From SVTX01 sp045538195 (GTDB lineage: Bacteria > Bacillota > Clostridia > Oscillospirales > CAG-272), in the NCBI GenBank assembly GCA_045538195.1, contig JAZSRA010000108.1, positions 1-21,094 on the forward strand: a stretch of DNA of 21,094 bases. The letters run 5' to 3'. Under the pieces are notes generated by a model, which was not told the origin of the DNA, searched no databases, and saw only the letters and a list, made by a program, of their open reading frames with translations. Below, piece by piece: positions 13,463-20,817 of this stretch; positions within the stretch are counted from its first letter, which is position 1; each line of letters opens with the position of its first letter. A program made the position numbers and the translations under genes.

Positions 13463-14398
13463 TTATTTCATTTTAACAACCGCTCTTGCTTTGTCGGCGA
13501 TATTTGCCGCGGTAAGTCCGTATTCTTCAAGCAGGGGCGGAACCTTTCCGGATTTACCGAACTGGTCCTCAACTCCTACTCGGAGCATAGGAACGGGACA
13601 GCCCTCGCAGACTGTCTCTGCTACTGCCGAGCCGAGACCACCGATGATATTATGCTCCTCTGCGGTAACGATAGCGCCCGTCTCGCGCGCCGCCTTGAGG
13701 ATTATCTCCTTATCAATAGGCTTGATAGTATGTATATTGATAACTCTTGCGTCGATTCCCTCGCCCGCAAGCGTTTCTGCCGCTTCAAGGGCAAGATGTA
13801 CCATATAGCCGGTAGCTATCAGAGTTACGTCCTTGCCGTCACGGAGCTGAACGCCCTTGCCAAGCTCGAACTTGTAGTCCTCGCCGTTTACGATGGGGCA
13901 AGCGTATCTTCCAAATCTCATGTAGAAGGGGCCGTAGGTCTGCATAGCCGCCTCAACAGCCGCTCTTGCCTCAACCACGTCCGCAGGGTTAATAATTGTC
14001 ATTCCGGGTATAGTTCTCATAAGAGCGATATCTTCGAGACACTGGTGGGTCGCACCGTCCTCACCAACGGTAATTCCCGCGTGAGTTGCTCCGATCTTGA
14101 CGTTGAGGTGAGGGTAACCGATACTGTTTCTCACCTGCTCAAAGGCTCTGCCCGCCGCGAACATAGCGAAGGAGGACGCAAACGCCATCTTACCTGCCGC
14201 CGCGAGTCCCGCCGCAACAGACATCATATTGCCCTCGGCAATACCGCAATCGAAAAATCTTTCGGGGTGTGCCTTCTTGAATTTAACGGTTTTAGTCGCT
14301 TCCGCAAGGTCTGCGTCAAGCACCACGTAATCGTATTTATCCGCAAGGTCGACCAAAGCCTGACCGTAAGCTTCTCTTGTTGCTATCTTATCTGCCAT
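13463..14398 (-). CDS. Transketolase, C-terminal subunit (pyrimidine-binding half)
   Basis: This half of a split transketolase works with the upstream N-terminal subunit to transfer two-carbon units in the non-oxidative pentose phosphate pathway. The 311-residue product carries the pyrimidine-binding domain, including the glutamate that activates thiamine diphosphate (E55 in CGIAEGNM), a phenylalanine-rich FASSFAMF stretch and GEDGATHQ. A transketolase C-terminal domain follows (about 185-311). The stop of the upstream gene overlaps its start (TAATG), so translation is coupled. Split transketolases of about 280 and 310 residues are common in Clostridia and Archaea. A DXS-type or dehydrogenase E1-type role is less likely given the pair's sizes and motifs. 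Confidence 0.93.
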   Translation of the reverse strand: MADKIATREAYGQALVDLADKYDYVVLDADLAEATKTVKFKKAHPERFFDCGIAEGNMMSVAAGLAAAGKMAFASSFAMFAAGRAFEQVRNSIGYPHLNVKIGATHAGITVGEDGATHQCLEDIALMRTIPGMTIINPADVVEARAAVEAAMQTYGPFYMRFGRYACPIVNGEDYKFELGKGVQLRDGKDVTLIATGYMVHLALEAAETLAGEGIDARVINIHTIKPIDKEIILKAARETGAIVTAEEHNIIGGLGSAVAETVCEGCPVPMLRVGVEDQFGKSGKVPPLLEEYGLTAANIADKARAVVKMK

Positions 14399-15237
14399 TA
14401 CTGTAAACCTCCGATCTGTGCGTTAAGCTCCTCGACTGCAATAGCGTACTCGGGATCTTTGGGAGCCGCGCCGTGCCAGTTGACCTTGTCCTCCATAAAG
14501 GAAACGCCCTTACCCTTGGTTGTGTTAGCAACGATAGCGGTAGGTCTTCCCTTGCAGGATCTAGCCGCGTTGAATGCCGCCTCTATCTCCTCAAAGTTGT
14601 GACCGTCGATGGTGATCACGTTGTAGCCAAAGGCTTCAAGCTTGCTCTCAAAGGGAGCGGGACCTATGACCTCGGCAACGGGGCCGTCGATCTGAAGCTT
14701 GTTGTAGTCGAGGATTACGCAAAGGTTGTCAAGTTTATAATGGTTAGCAAACATAGATGCCTCCCAAACCTGACCCTCCTCGCTCTCGCCGTCACCAAGA
14801 ACGGTGTAAACTCTGTAATCCTTATTATTAAGCTTGCCCGCAAGCGCCATTCCGCAAGCCGCCGAGATTCCGAGACCGAGCGAGCCGGTGGTCATATCGA
14901 CACCGGGGATGCCCTTCATGTCGGGGTGACCCTGAAGACGGCTGTCGTGCTGACGGAGAGTTTTCAGTTCCTCGAAGGGGAAGAAACCCTTGAGCGCCAG
15001 CGTACTGTAAAGCGCGGGGGCGGTGTGTCCCTTAGAAAGTATGAAACGGTCGCGATCGTCGTTCTTAGGGTCATCGGGATTTACGTTCATTTCCTCAAAA
15101 TAGAGGTACGCCATAATATCGGCGATAGACAGCGAGCCGCCGGGATGTCCCGCGCCTGCCGCGTGGGTGGATTCGATGACACCGAGACGGATCTTTGCCG
15201 CTATAAGTGACAATTCTTTGATTCTTGATGCTTCCAT
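14398..15237 (-). CDS. Transketolase, N-terminal subunit (thiamine diphosphate/metal-binding half)
   Basis: The 279-residue N-terminal half binds the diphosphate and metal part of thiamine diphosphate. GHPGG (30-34), SKGHTAPA (68-75) and the GDGESEEGQVWEA motif (148-160), which continues to LDYNK (176-180, N179 being the metal ligand), are all present. AAAGGA lies upstream of the ATG at 15237, and a perfect consensus promoter is 40-65 nt upstream. The order N then C subunit with TAATG overlap is typical. The pair connects pentose phosphates with glycolytic intermediates. Confidence 0.94.
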   Translation of the reverse strand: MEASRIKELSLIAAKIRLGVIESTHAAGAGHPGGSLSIADIMAYLYFEEMNVNPDDPKNDDRDRFILSKGHTAPALYSTLALKGFFPFEELKTLRQHDSRLQGHPDMKGIPGVDMTTGSLGLGISAACGMALAGKLNNKDYRVYTVLGDGESEEGQVWEASMFANHYKLDNLCVILDYNKLQIDGPVAEVIGPAPFESKLEAFGYNVITIDGHNFEEIEAAFNAARSCKGRPTAIVANTTKGKGVSFMEDKVNWHGAAPKDPEYAIAVEELNAQIGGLQ

Positions 15238-15274
15238 GTTCAGGTCCTTTCAAAGGCAAATATTTTACTCTAAT

Positions 15275-15303
15275 ATTATACAACATCTTATCAAAATTGT
15301 CAA
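15275..15303 (-). promoter_or_regulatory. Promoter of the transketolase pair
   Basis: On the minus strand TTGACA (15303-15298) and TATAAT (15280-15275) are separated by 17 bp: a perfect consensus. It begins 14 bp after the lipoprotein stop codon. Confidence 0.87.
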
Positions 15304-15316
15304 CCGCAAAAAGCTT

Positions 15317-15868
15317 TTATTTAATTATTTGTCTGATTTTTATAATTTGTAACAAAACTTTTCTGCTTTTGATGCTGCCCTCTGCTCTTTTAAGCACTCC
15401 GCTTGCGTCGAAATAATAGGTGACCGAGTCCTCGCCCTGCTTGTAGGTGATCTCGTAGCCTTGGTCTGTCTTTTTTTGAGAATATATCTCTCCCTCGGGA
15501 GACAGCGCGAGATAAGGCTCTGCCAGACCCGAATAAAGCGGCAGCTCCTCCTCGGACTCTTTAAGCCGCAGGGTGGCTTTGCCGTCCGAGCGCAGAGAGA
15601 CGGTTATGCCGTTCAGGCTTTCGGGAGACAGAAAGGTGACGGTGAGCTTGTTGTAGATCTCCTTCGTCTTGTGTTCTGTGGGGTCGCAATATATAAGAGC
15701 GCTGACCGCCGCTCCATCCACCTCTCCCTCGACCTCCGCGAAAAAGGGAGCGTCAAGGCATTTGAGACAGTCCGAGGGCAGGTCGTCGCAGGCCGTGAAA
15801 ATTATTGAAAACAATGCCAAAACAGCAAAAATCATCCTTTTTGCTCCTTTGCTGACAAAAGATCTCAT
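15317..15868 (-). CDS. Putative lipoprotein of unknown function
   Basis: No family is recognised. The 183-residue product has a basic N-terminus, a hydrophobic segment (about 11-25) and a lipobox-like FTAC with C27, so it is probably a lipid-anchored extracellular protein. A CLKC pair at about 34-37 follows. The rest reads as beta-rich, with alternating polar and hydrophobic residues and repeated short strand-turn patterns (for example VTYYFDASGVLKRAEG). AGGAGG precedes the ATG at 15868. It ends 79 bp before transketolase on the same strand, but a strong promoter between them suggests the two are transcribed separately. Confidence 0.65.
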   Translation of the reverse strand: MRSFVSKGAKRMIFAVLALFSIIFTACDDLPSDCLKCLDAPFFAEVEGEVDGAAVSALIYCDPTEHKTKEIYNKLTVTFLSPESLNGITVSLRSDGKATLRLKESEEELPLYSGLAEPYLALSPEGEIYSQKKTDQGYEITYKQGEDSVTYYFDASGVLKRAEGSIKSRKVLLQIIKIRQIIK

Positions 15869-15961
15869 TTTTATTCCTCCTAAAAATTTTTTATGTACGA
15901 AAAATATATGTGGATGACCGGAATTAATATCTCAAAATCAGAATAATTGCAAAAAACATTA

Positions 15962-15990
15962 TTGCAATATTTGTCGGGTTGTGATATACT
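15962..15990 (+). promoter_or_regulatory. Promoter of alr
   Basis: TTGCAA (15962-15967) and TATACT (15985-15990) are spaced by 17 bp. The implied start near 15997 gives a leader of about 33 nt before the ATG at 16030. Confidence 0.7.
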
Positions 15991-16029
15991 GTTATCAGTA
16001 CAGTTATTTTGCTTCAAAAAGGGGTTTTT

Positions 16030-17229
16030 ATGAGTTCCTTCAGATTATATTCGGGTATTCCGGATCTTTTCTGCCAAAAAACGTGGGTAGAGATAGACAC
16101 AGAAGCTCTGCAAAAAAATTACAGATCGCTCAGTACCGTCTCTCCCGACGTCCGACACATCTGCGTTGTAAAGGCTGACGCCTACGGACATACGTCAAAG
16201 ATCTGCGTTCCTGCGCTTCTCCGTGCGGGATGTGATTTTTTTGCCGTATCCTGCATTGAAGAAGCGATCGAGGTCAGAGAGATATGCCGCCAGCAATCAA
16301 AGGATGCGGATATTCTGGTTTTGGGATATACCGATTGCCGCATGGCGTCGATTATTTCCGAATACGACGTTATTCAGACGGTCATAAGCGCCGACTATGC
16401 TATGGAGCTTGAAAGAGCGGCGAAAGAACAGAACTGCCGAGTTCGCGTTCACGTAGCTCTTGACACGGGTATGAACCGAATAGGTCTTTGCGCCAGAAAT
16501 CCCTTGGAATGTCAAGACGCGACCGCCTTCATTAAAAGTCTTGCGGCAAGGGAAAGCCTTGGCGTTGAAGGTATGTTTACTCATTTTTCAAGGGCCGACG
16601 AGGATCTTGAAGGCTCCGACGGCGCTGAATTTACAAAGGAGCAGTTTAACAGATTTTCGTCAGTCCGTGAGAAACTGCAAGAGGACGGCATAAATCTGTT
16701 CTGTCATGTCTGCAACAGTTCTGCGGCGGTAAGATTTCCGGAGCTTGCTCTTGACGGCGTAAGACTGGGTATTCTTCTGTACGGAGTTGCGCCGTCAGAA
16801 TTCGTGACCGCCGATGTGGATCCCGTCATGTCTCTGTTTACCGTTCTGTCCCATGTTCACAACTTGCCTGACGGTGAGCAGGTCAGCTACGGCGGAAAAT
16901 ACCGCGCGACGGGCGACCGTGTTATCGCCACTCTGCCAATCGGCTATGCCGACGGATTTTTAAGAGCGTACAGCGGTGCCAAGGTGACCGTTCACACTCA
17001 AAATGGTGAATTTAAGGCTCCCGTTATCGGCAGGATATGTATGGATCAGTGCATGATAGACGTTACCGACATCCCTGCTCGTGTCGGAGATAAGGTGAGC
17101 ATTTTCGGAAACTCCGGCGACGAGCTTGCCCGTCTTGCGAAAATGGCTGACACCATAGAATACGAGAGCCTGTGCCTGATCTCAGGACGTGTTCCGAGAA
17201 TAGAAAAGAGCCGCCGACGCGATAGCTAG
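16030..17229 (+). CDS. alr: Alanine racemase
   Basis: This PLP enzyme makes D-alanine for peptidoglycan. The 399-residue product has the PLP lysine K48 (VVKADAYGH), the DTGMNRIG motif (145-152), the catalytic tyrosine Y287 (VSYGG), PIGYADGF (303-310) and GRICMDQCM (334-342). The lysine that is carbamylated in Geobacillus Alr (K129, seven residues before R136) aligns with A143 here. I chose the ATG at 16030 because AAGGGG lies just upstream and the promoter fits; an upstream TTG at 16009 is in frame but has no good Shine-Dalgarno site. Serine racemase activity (VanT-like) is a less likely alternative, since no VanT membrane domain is fused. Confidence 0.93.
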   Translation: MSSFRLYSGIPDLFCQKTWVEIDTEALQKNYRSLSTVSPDVRHICVVKADAYGHTSKICVPALLRAGCDFFAVSCIEEAIEVREICRQQSKDADILVLGYTDCRMASIISEYDVIQTVISADYAMELERAAKEQNCRVRVHVALDTGMNRIGLCARNPLECQDATAFIKSLAARESLGVEGMFTHFSRADEDLEGSDGAEFTKEQFNRFSSVREKLQEDGINLFCHVCNSSAAVRFPELALDGVRLGILLYGVAPSEFVTADVDPVMSLFTVLSHVHNLPDGEQVSYGGKYRATGDRVIATLPIGYADGFLRAYSGAKVTVHTQNGEFKAPVIGRICMDQCMIDVTDIPARVGDKVSIFGNSGDELARLAKMADTIEYESLCLISGRVPRIEKSRRRDS

Positions 17230-17294
17230 GACGCGTTTATTCCGCAAAACGAAGAATTTTAAAGGATTTGCGTTGTGAAATCACGCTTTGCTTA

Positions 17295-17323
17295 TTGACA
17301 AAATGTGAAAAGTGTGCTACAAT
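17295..17323 (+). promoter_or_regulatory. Promoter of the LysRS gene
   Basis: TTGACA (17295-17300) and TACAAT (17318-17323) are separated by 17 bp. The leader to the ATG at 17376 is only about 45 nt, too short for a T-box riboswitch. Confidence 0.82.
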
Positions 17324-17375
17324 ACAATGAATAAATTTGCGAAGAAATATTAAGTGTTTTAAGGAAGGTATAAAA

Positions 17376-19427
17376 ATGCATTGGTCAGAAGAAATCGCCG
17401 AGCAATTAATTAAGAGAAATCCCGACAAGGAGGAGTACGTTTGCGCCGCAGGCGTCAGCCCCTCGGGTTCGGTTCACATAGGTAACTTCAGAGATCTGGC
17501 GACCCCTCTTTTCGTCGTCAAGGCACTGGAGAAGAAGGGCAAAAAGGCTCGTCTTATAATCTCTTGGGACGAGTTCGACCGTTGCCGCAAGATCCCCGCT
17601 AACGTTCAGGCGGTAGTTGGCGACACCTACGACAAATACATCGGTTGCCCCTACGTTGACATTCCCGACCCTTGGGGATGCCACGAAAACTACGCCAAGC
17701 ACTTTGAGGAGGAGTTCCTCAAGGGTATCGAGCCTTTCGGCATCAAGCTTGACTGCCGCTATCAGGCGGATATGTACCGCTCGGGTAAATATCGCGACGA
17801 CCTCATCCACGCTCTCAGAATGAGAGGCGAAATATTCGATATTCTCGACTCCTTCAAGACCAAGGACAAGTCCAAGACTCCCGAGGAGCTTAAGGCAGAA
17901 CATGACGCGGAGAGAGAAAAGTATTATCCCGTCAGCATCTTCTGCCCCGAGTGCCACACCGACTTCACCACTATCACCTCTGTCAACGAGGACTGCACGG
18001 AGGCAGACTTTGAGTGCCGTTGCGGTCACAAGGGTCACTTCAATTTCCTTGAAAACTTCAACTGCAAGCTCGGTTGGAAGGTCGACTGGGCAATGCGCTG
18101 GAAGTACGAGCAGGTAGACTTTGAACCCGGCGGAAAGGATCACTCCGCGCCCACAGGCTCCTACAACAACTCCAAGGTCATAGCAAAGAAGATATATAAC
18201 TACGACGCGCCCATTTATCAAGGCTATGAGTTTATCGGCATCAAGGGTGTTGCGGGCAAGATGTCATCATCTTCGGGACTTAACCTTACCCCCGACACGA
18301 TGCTCAAACTCTATCAGCCCGAGATCATTCTCTGGCTCTACTCCAAGACCGAGCCTACCAAGGCGTTCGATTTCTGCTTTGACGACGGCATACTCCGTCA
18401 ATATTTTGAGTTCGACAAGATGTATAACGAGTACATCAGCGGCGAGGCACTTGATTACAATGCGTCGGTCATGTATAACTGCATGATAGGCGACAGAAAG
18501 ATCGACACCGTTCCCATGGGACTTCTCGTTCAGCTCGGTTCTATCGTTGACTTCAACGTTCCCATGCTTGAAACCGTATTCGAGAAGATCGGTACGCCCT
18601 ACAAGTACGAGCAGTTCAAGGACAGACTTGACAGAGCAAAATTCTGGCTCGAGCAGTGCGCTCCCGACCAGGTAAACAAGCTCCGCGCGACCCGAAACTT
18701 TGAGGTCTGGAACACTCTTGACGACAAGGAAAAGGCGGCTATCGCGTCGCTCTACGACTATATCGCAAACGCTACCTACTCTCTTGATGAGCTGAACCAG
18801 AAGCTTTACGCTATCCCGAAGGAGATCTATCCCGAGATCACCGACCAGAAGGAGCTTAAGGCTATTCAGGGTAAGTTCTTCAATACCATCTACAAGCTCC
18901 TTATCGACAAGGAGCAGGGTCCCAGACTTTATCTTTTCCTCTATGCCGTCGAAAAAGACCGTTTCGTCGGTCTGCTTGATTTCTCTTATGCCGAGACCGA
19001 CGCAGAGAAGGCAAAGAACGCAGAGATCGAAGCCGCCCTTAACCCCGTAGTCGAGGAAAAGGTTTACGGTGATCCCGATCCCGTAGAGCCTGTCAAGGAA
19101 GAAAAGGTTACTATGGACGACTTCGCGAAGCTCGACCTCAGAGTATGCAAGATCGTCAAGTGCCAGGAGATCAGAAAGTCTCACTCCTGCTACAAGCTGA
19201 CGCTGAACGACGGCATCGGTGAGAGAGTTATCGTCTCCAGCATCAAGCACGACTACAAGCCCGAGGAACTTGTCGGCAAGAAGATAATCGTTATCGCAAA
19301 CCTTGAGCCTGCCCGCATCACCGGCGTTACCAGCAACGGTATGCTCTTGGCGGCTACCAACAATGCTTGCGGCTGCAAGGTCATCTTCGTCGATGACATG
19401 GTCCCCGAGGGAACTCAAATTCATTAA
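17376..19427 (+). CDS. lysK: Class I lysyl-tRNA synthetase fused to a C-terminal tRNA-binding OB domain
   Basis: It charges tRNA-Lys with lysine. The 683-residue product has the class I Rossmann signatures HIGN (34-37, in SPSGSVHIGN) and KMSSS (295-299). Regions typical of LysRS-I include SWDEFDR (63-69), VDWAMRWKYEQVDFEPGGKDH (237-256) and a zinc knuckle with C190, C193, C214 and C216. The alpha-helical cage runs to about 540. A proline- and glutamate-rich linker leads to a Trbp111/EMAP-like tRNA-binding domain (579-683; DDFAKLDLRVCKI, then ITGVTSNGMLLAA). Class I LysRS is normally about 500-550 residues; this OB domain is the kind found at the end of MetRS. I rejected a MetRS call because the catalytic core matches LysRS-I. 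AAGGAAGG precedes the ATG; an upstream TTG was rejected. Confidence 0.9.
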   Translation: MHWSEEIAEQLIKRNPDKEEYVCAAGVSPSGSVHIGNFRDLATPLFVVKALEKKGKKARLIISWDEFDRCRKIPANVQAVVGDTYDKYIGCPYVDIPDPWGCHENYAKHFEEEFLKGIEPFGIKLDCRYQADMYRSGKYRDDLIHALRMRGEIFDILDSFKTKDKSKTPEELKAEHDAEREKYYPVSIFCPECHTDFTTITSVNEDCTEADFECRCGHKGHFNFLENFNCKLGWKVDWAMRWKYEQVDFEPGGKDHSAPTGSYNNSKVIAKKIYNYDAPIYQGYEFIGIKGVAGKMSSSSGLNLTPDTMLKLYQPEIILWLYSKTEPTKAFDFCFDDGILRQYFEFDKMYNEYISGEALDYNASVMYNCMIGDRKIDTVPMGLLVQLGSIVDFNVPMLETVFEKIGTPYKYEQFKDRLDRAKFWLEQCAPDQVNKLRATRNFEVWNTLDDKEKAAIASLYDYIANATYSLDELNQKLYAIPKEIYPEITDQKELKAIQGKFFNTIYKLLIDKEQGPRLYLFLYAVEKDRFVGLLDFSYAETDAEKAKNAEIEAALNPVVEEKVYGDPDPVEPVKEEKVTMDDFAKLDLRVCKIVKCQEIRKSHSCYKLTLNDGIGERVIVSSIKHDYKPEELVGKKIIVIANLEPARITGVTSNGMLLAATNNACGCKVIFVDDMVPEGTQIH

Positions 19428-19437
19428 TTGATTATAT

Positions 19438-19536
19438 GCGAGGGGGAGGAGAAAACCTTTTGGAAAAGGGTTTTCTCCTCCCCCTCGCGCTCCCCCACCA
19501 CTTTCCAAAACCTTTCAAAAGTGGGAAAAAGTTAAG
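19438..19536 (+). repeat. R2b: long hairpin repeat after the LysRS gene
   Basis: GAGGGGGAGGAGAAAACC (19440-19457) pairs with GGTTTTCTCCTCCCCCTC, with CCTTTTGGAAAAGG inside and one bulged G. It is followed by CGCTCCCCCACCACTTTCC and AAACCTTTCAAAAG. This is the same arrangement as R2a with a different stem. It may stop transcription, but no U-run follows. Confidence 0.7.
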
Positions 19537-19690
19537 GGTGAAGAACGTTTATAGCCGTGGAGTTTTAGAAAAATATTGAAAAAGGCTTGAAACCCCTCTC
19601 CTACTTCAAAAACTTCAAAAAAGGGATAATTTAAGGGTGGAGAACGTTTATAGCCTTAGAGTTTTTAGAAAAATGTTGTAAAAAAGCTGG
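19512..19690 (+). repeat. 99-bp imperfect direct repeat
   Basis: Two related units, 19512-19589 and 19612-19690, share TTCAAAA, AAGGGTG, GAACGTTTATAGCC, GAGTTTT and TAGAAAAAT in the same order, offset by 99 bp. They contain no gene. The first unit overlaps the tail of R2b, so they may be one composite element. Confidence 0.7.
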
Positions 19691-19712
19691 TTAATTTTAT
19701 TTTGTGCTTATT

Positions 19713-19742
19713 TTGATCGAATTTGGTGGTTTTGCGTATAAT
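19713..19742 (+). promoter_or_regulatory. Promoter of the CmpB-type gene
   Basis: TTGATC (19713-19718), an 18-bp spacer and TATAAT (19737-19742) lie about 25-30 nt before the likely ribosome binding site AAGGCGGTG. Confidence 0.68.
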
Positions 19743-19774
19743 ATACGTAGAGAAATGTTGAAGGCGGTGAAAAA

Positions 19775-20341
19775 ATGGGCGTTTTTTTGAATATTGCCTG
19801 CTTATTTTGCATCGGTTGCAGCTTTGGGTGGTTGCTTGAGGCGGTTTTTCGACGCTTTTATTCGGGAAACAATGCAGAGCGTCGCTGGATAAATCCGGGG
19901 TACTTGACGGGACCGTGGCTTCCCGTTTACGGCTTTGGCTTATGCGCGCTATATCTGTTAGCCAATCTTGAACCGTATATTCCCGTGAAGGGGGTTATGG
20001 GCAAGATTATTTTGATACTGATAATGGCTTTTTCGGTGACCGCGGTAGAATATCTTGCGGGGTTGGTCTCATTGAAGCTTCTCAAAGTAAAGCTATGGGA
20101 CTATTCTGGGGAATGGGGCAATCTTCAGGGGATAATCTGTCCAAGATTTGCCCTCTTTTGGACGGCAATATGCGCGGCTTATCTGATTTTCATACACCGT
20201 TACGTCCTTGTTTTGCTTGATTGGCTGTCTGCACATCTTATCTTCTCGTTGTTTATCGGCTTTTATCTCGGATTTTTCGCGGTAGACGTGATCGGCTTAA
20301 ATCTGAGCCGCCGCGGCAGAAAAAAATGGGCGCTCGAATGA
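19775..20341 (+). CDS. CmpB-type putative ABC-transporter-associated membrane protein
   Basis: This 188-residue polytopic protein resembles the small family annotated as putative ABC transporter permease (ABC_trans_CmpB). Typical features are GWLLEAVFRR (18-27), NPGYLTGPWLPVYGFG (40-55), VEYLAG (91-96) and WDYSGEWGNLQG with IICPRFALFW (about 108-132). Five or six hydrophobic segments are visible. The biochemical role of the family is not established, and there is no ATPase gene beside it, so a transport function is not supported by context. A promoter and AAGGCGG site precede the ATG. It is followed by a hairpin shared with the convergent tRNA gene. Confidence 0.82.
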   Translation: MGVFLNIACLFCIGCSFGWLLEAVFRRFYSGNNAERRWINPGYLTGPWLPVYGFGLCALYLLANLEPYIPVKGVMGKIILILIMAFSVTAVEYLAGLVSLKLLKVKLWDYSGEWGNLQGIICPRFALFWTAICAAYLIFIHRYVLVLLDWLSAHLIFSLFIGFYLGFFAVDVIGLNLSRRGRKKWALE

Positions 20342-20399
20342 GGAAAATTCAGAGAAAGGTGTGACCGTGCGGCGCAGTTTTACGTACTCTCGACGAGAT

Positions 20400-20435
20400 A
20401 AAAGCAACGAGTGGCTTCTGCCACTCGTTGCTTTT
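20400..20435. terminator. Bidirectional terminator between the CmpB-type gene and tRNA-Ser
   Basis: AAAAGCAACGAGTGGC (20400-20415) and GCCACTCGTTGCTTTT (20420-20435) form a perfect 16-bp stem with a TTCT loop. The T-run ends the stem on either strand, so it can stop both converging transcripts. Confidence 0.9.
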
Positions 20436-20436
20436 A

Positions 20437-20525
20437 TGGCGGAGAGAGAGGGATTCGAACCCTCGTGTGCTTGCGCACAAACTGATTTCGAGTCAGCCCC
20501 GTTATGACCACTTCGATATCTCTCC
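20437..20525 (-). tRNA. tRNA-Ser, anticodon CGA
   Basis: The minus strand folds into a type II tRNA of 89 nt including an encoded CCA. The acceptor stem is GGAGAGA/TCTCTCC with discriminator G. The anticodon stem GCTGA/TCAGT encloses loop CTCGAAA, giving anticodon CGA (reads UCG). A long variable arm (TGTGC-GCAA-GCACA) and the T-arm with GTTCGAATC are present; together they identify serine. A terminator follows directly. Confidence 0.95.
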
Positions 20526-20657
20526 GTATTAAATTTTGGTTTGGAATTTTGATAGAAAACTGTCGACCAACCTCTGAAATTTCTGCACTTAAAATTCCGA
20601 AAAAGTGAAGTGTTTCAAGGGTTTACGGATAGATTAAAGTGACGATTGTGAGCCGCT

Positions 20658-20727
20658 TTCGAGTCATCTCCAAAATCCAAAACACAACCGACTCGAATAT
20701 TATACCACAAAGAATATTATTTTTCAA
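20658..20727 (-). promoter_or_regulatory. Minus-strand promoter upstream of tRNA-Ser with an inverted repeat at the start site
   Basis: TTGAAA (20727-20722) and TATAAT (20704-20699) are separated by 17 bp on the minus strand. The predicted start near 20692 falls in an inverted repeat, TTCGAGTC (20658-20665) and GACTCGAA (20690-20697). The tRNA begins about 165 nt downstream, so this would give a long precursor leader. No other gene in that direction is visible. Confidence 0.6.
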
Positions 20728-20758
20728 GTCCTTTTTGAAAAATATTTTTCTTTATAGG

Positions 20759-20787
20759 TTGCAATTTTTCCTCGAATTTAGTATAAT
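20759..20787 (+). promoter_or_regulatory. Promoter of the SGNH hydrolase gene
   Basis: TTGCAA (20759-20764), a 17-bp spacer and TATAAT (20782-20787) lie about 25 nt before the ATG, leaving a short leader with the AGGAG site. Confidence 0.75.
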
Positions 20788-20817
20788 GTACTTAGTTTGC
20801 GAAAACAGGAGTAAAAA

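Noticed and set aside
13388..14602. Long + strand open frame opposite transketolase
   Set aside because: It is the shadow of two conserved transketolase subunits and begins within the R2a hairpin.
15900..15916. A further DnaA box (minus-strand TCATCCACA)
   Set aside because: It is a single isolated site with a mismatch, and no cluster surrounds it.
16009..16029. Upstream TTG start for alr
   Set aside because: It has no Shine-Dalgarno site and lies only about 12 nt from the predicted transcript start; the ATG at 16030 has AAGGGG at a good distance.
17324..17375. T-box riboswitch controlling the LysRS gene
   Set aside because: The leader is only about 45 nt, and no T-box sequence or antiterminator is present.
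17376..19427. Methionyl-tRNA synthetase
   Set aside because: The C-terminal domain suggested MetRS, but the catalytic core blocks, zinc knuckle and KMSSS context match class I LysRS.
18267..19508. Long antisense open frame opposite the LysRS gene
   Set aside because: It begins in the R2b hairpin, lies wholly opposite a conserved gene and has no recognisable domain.
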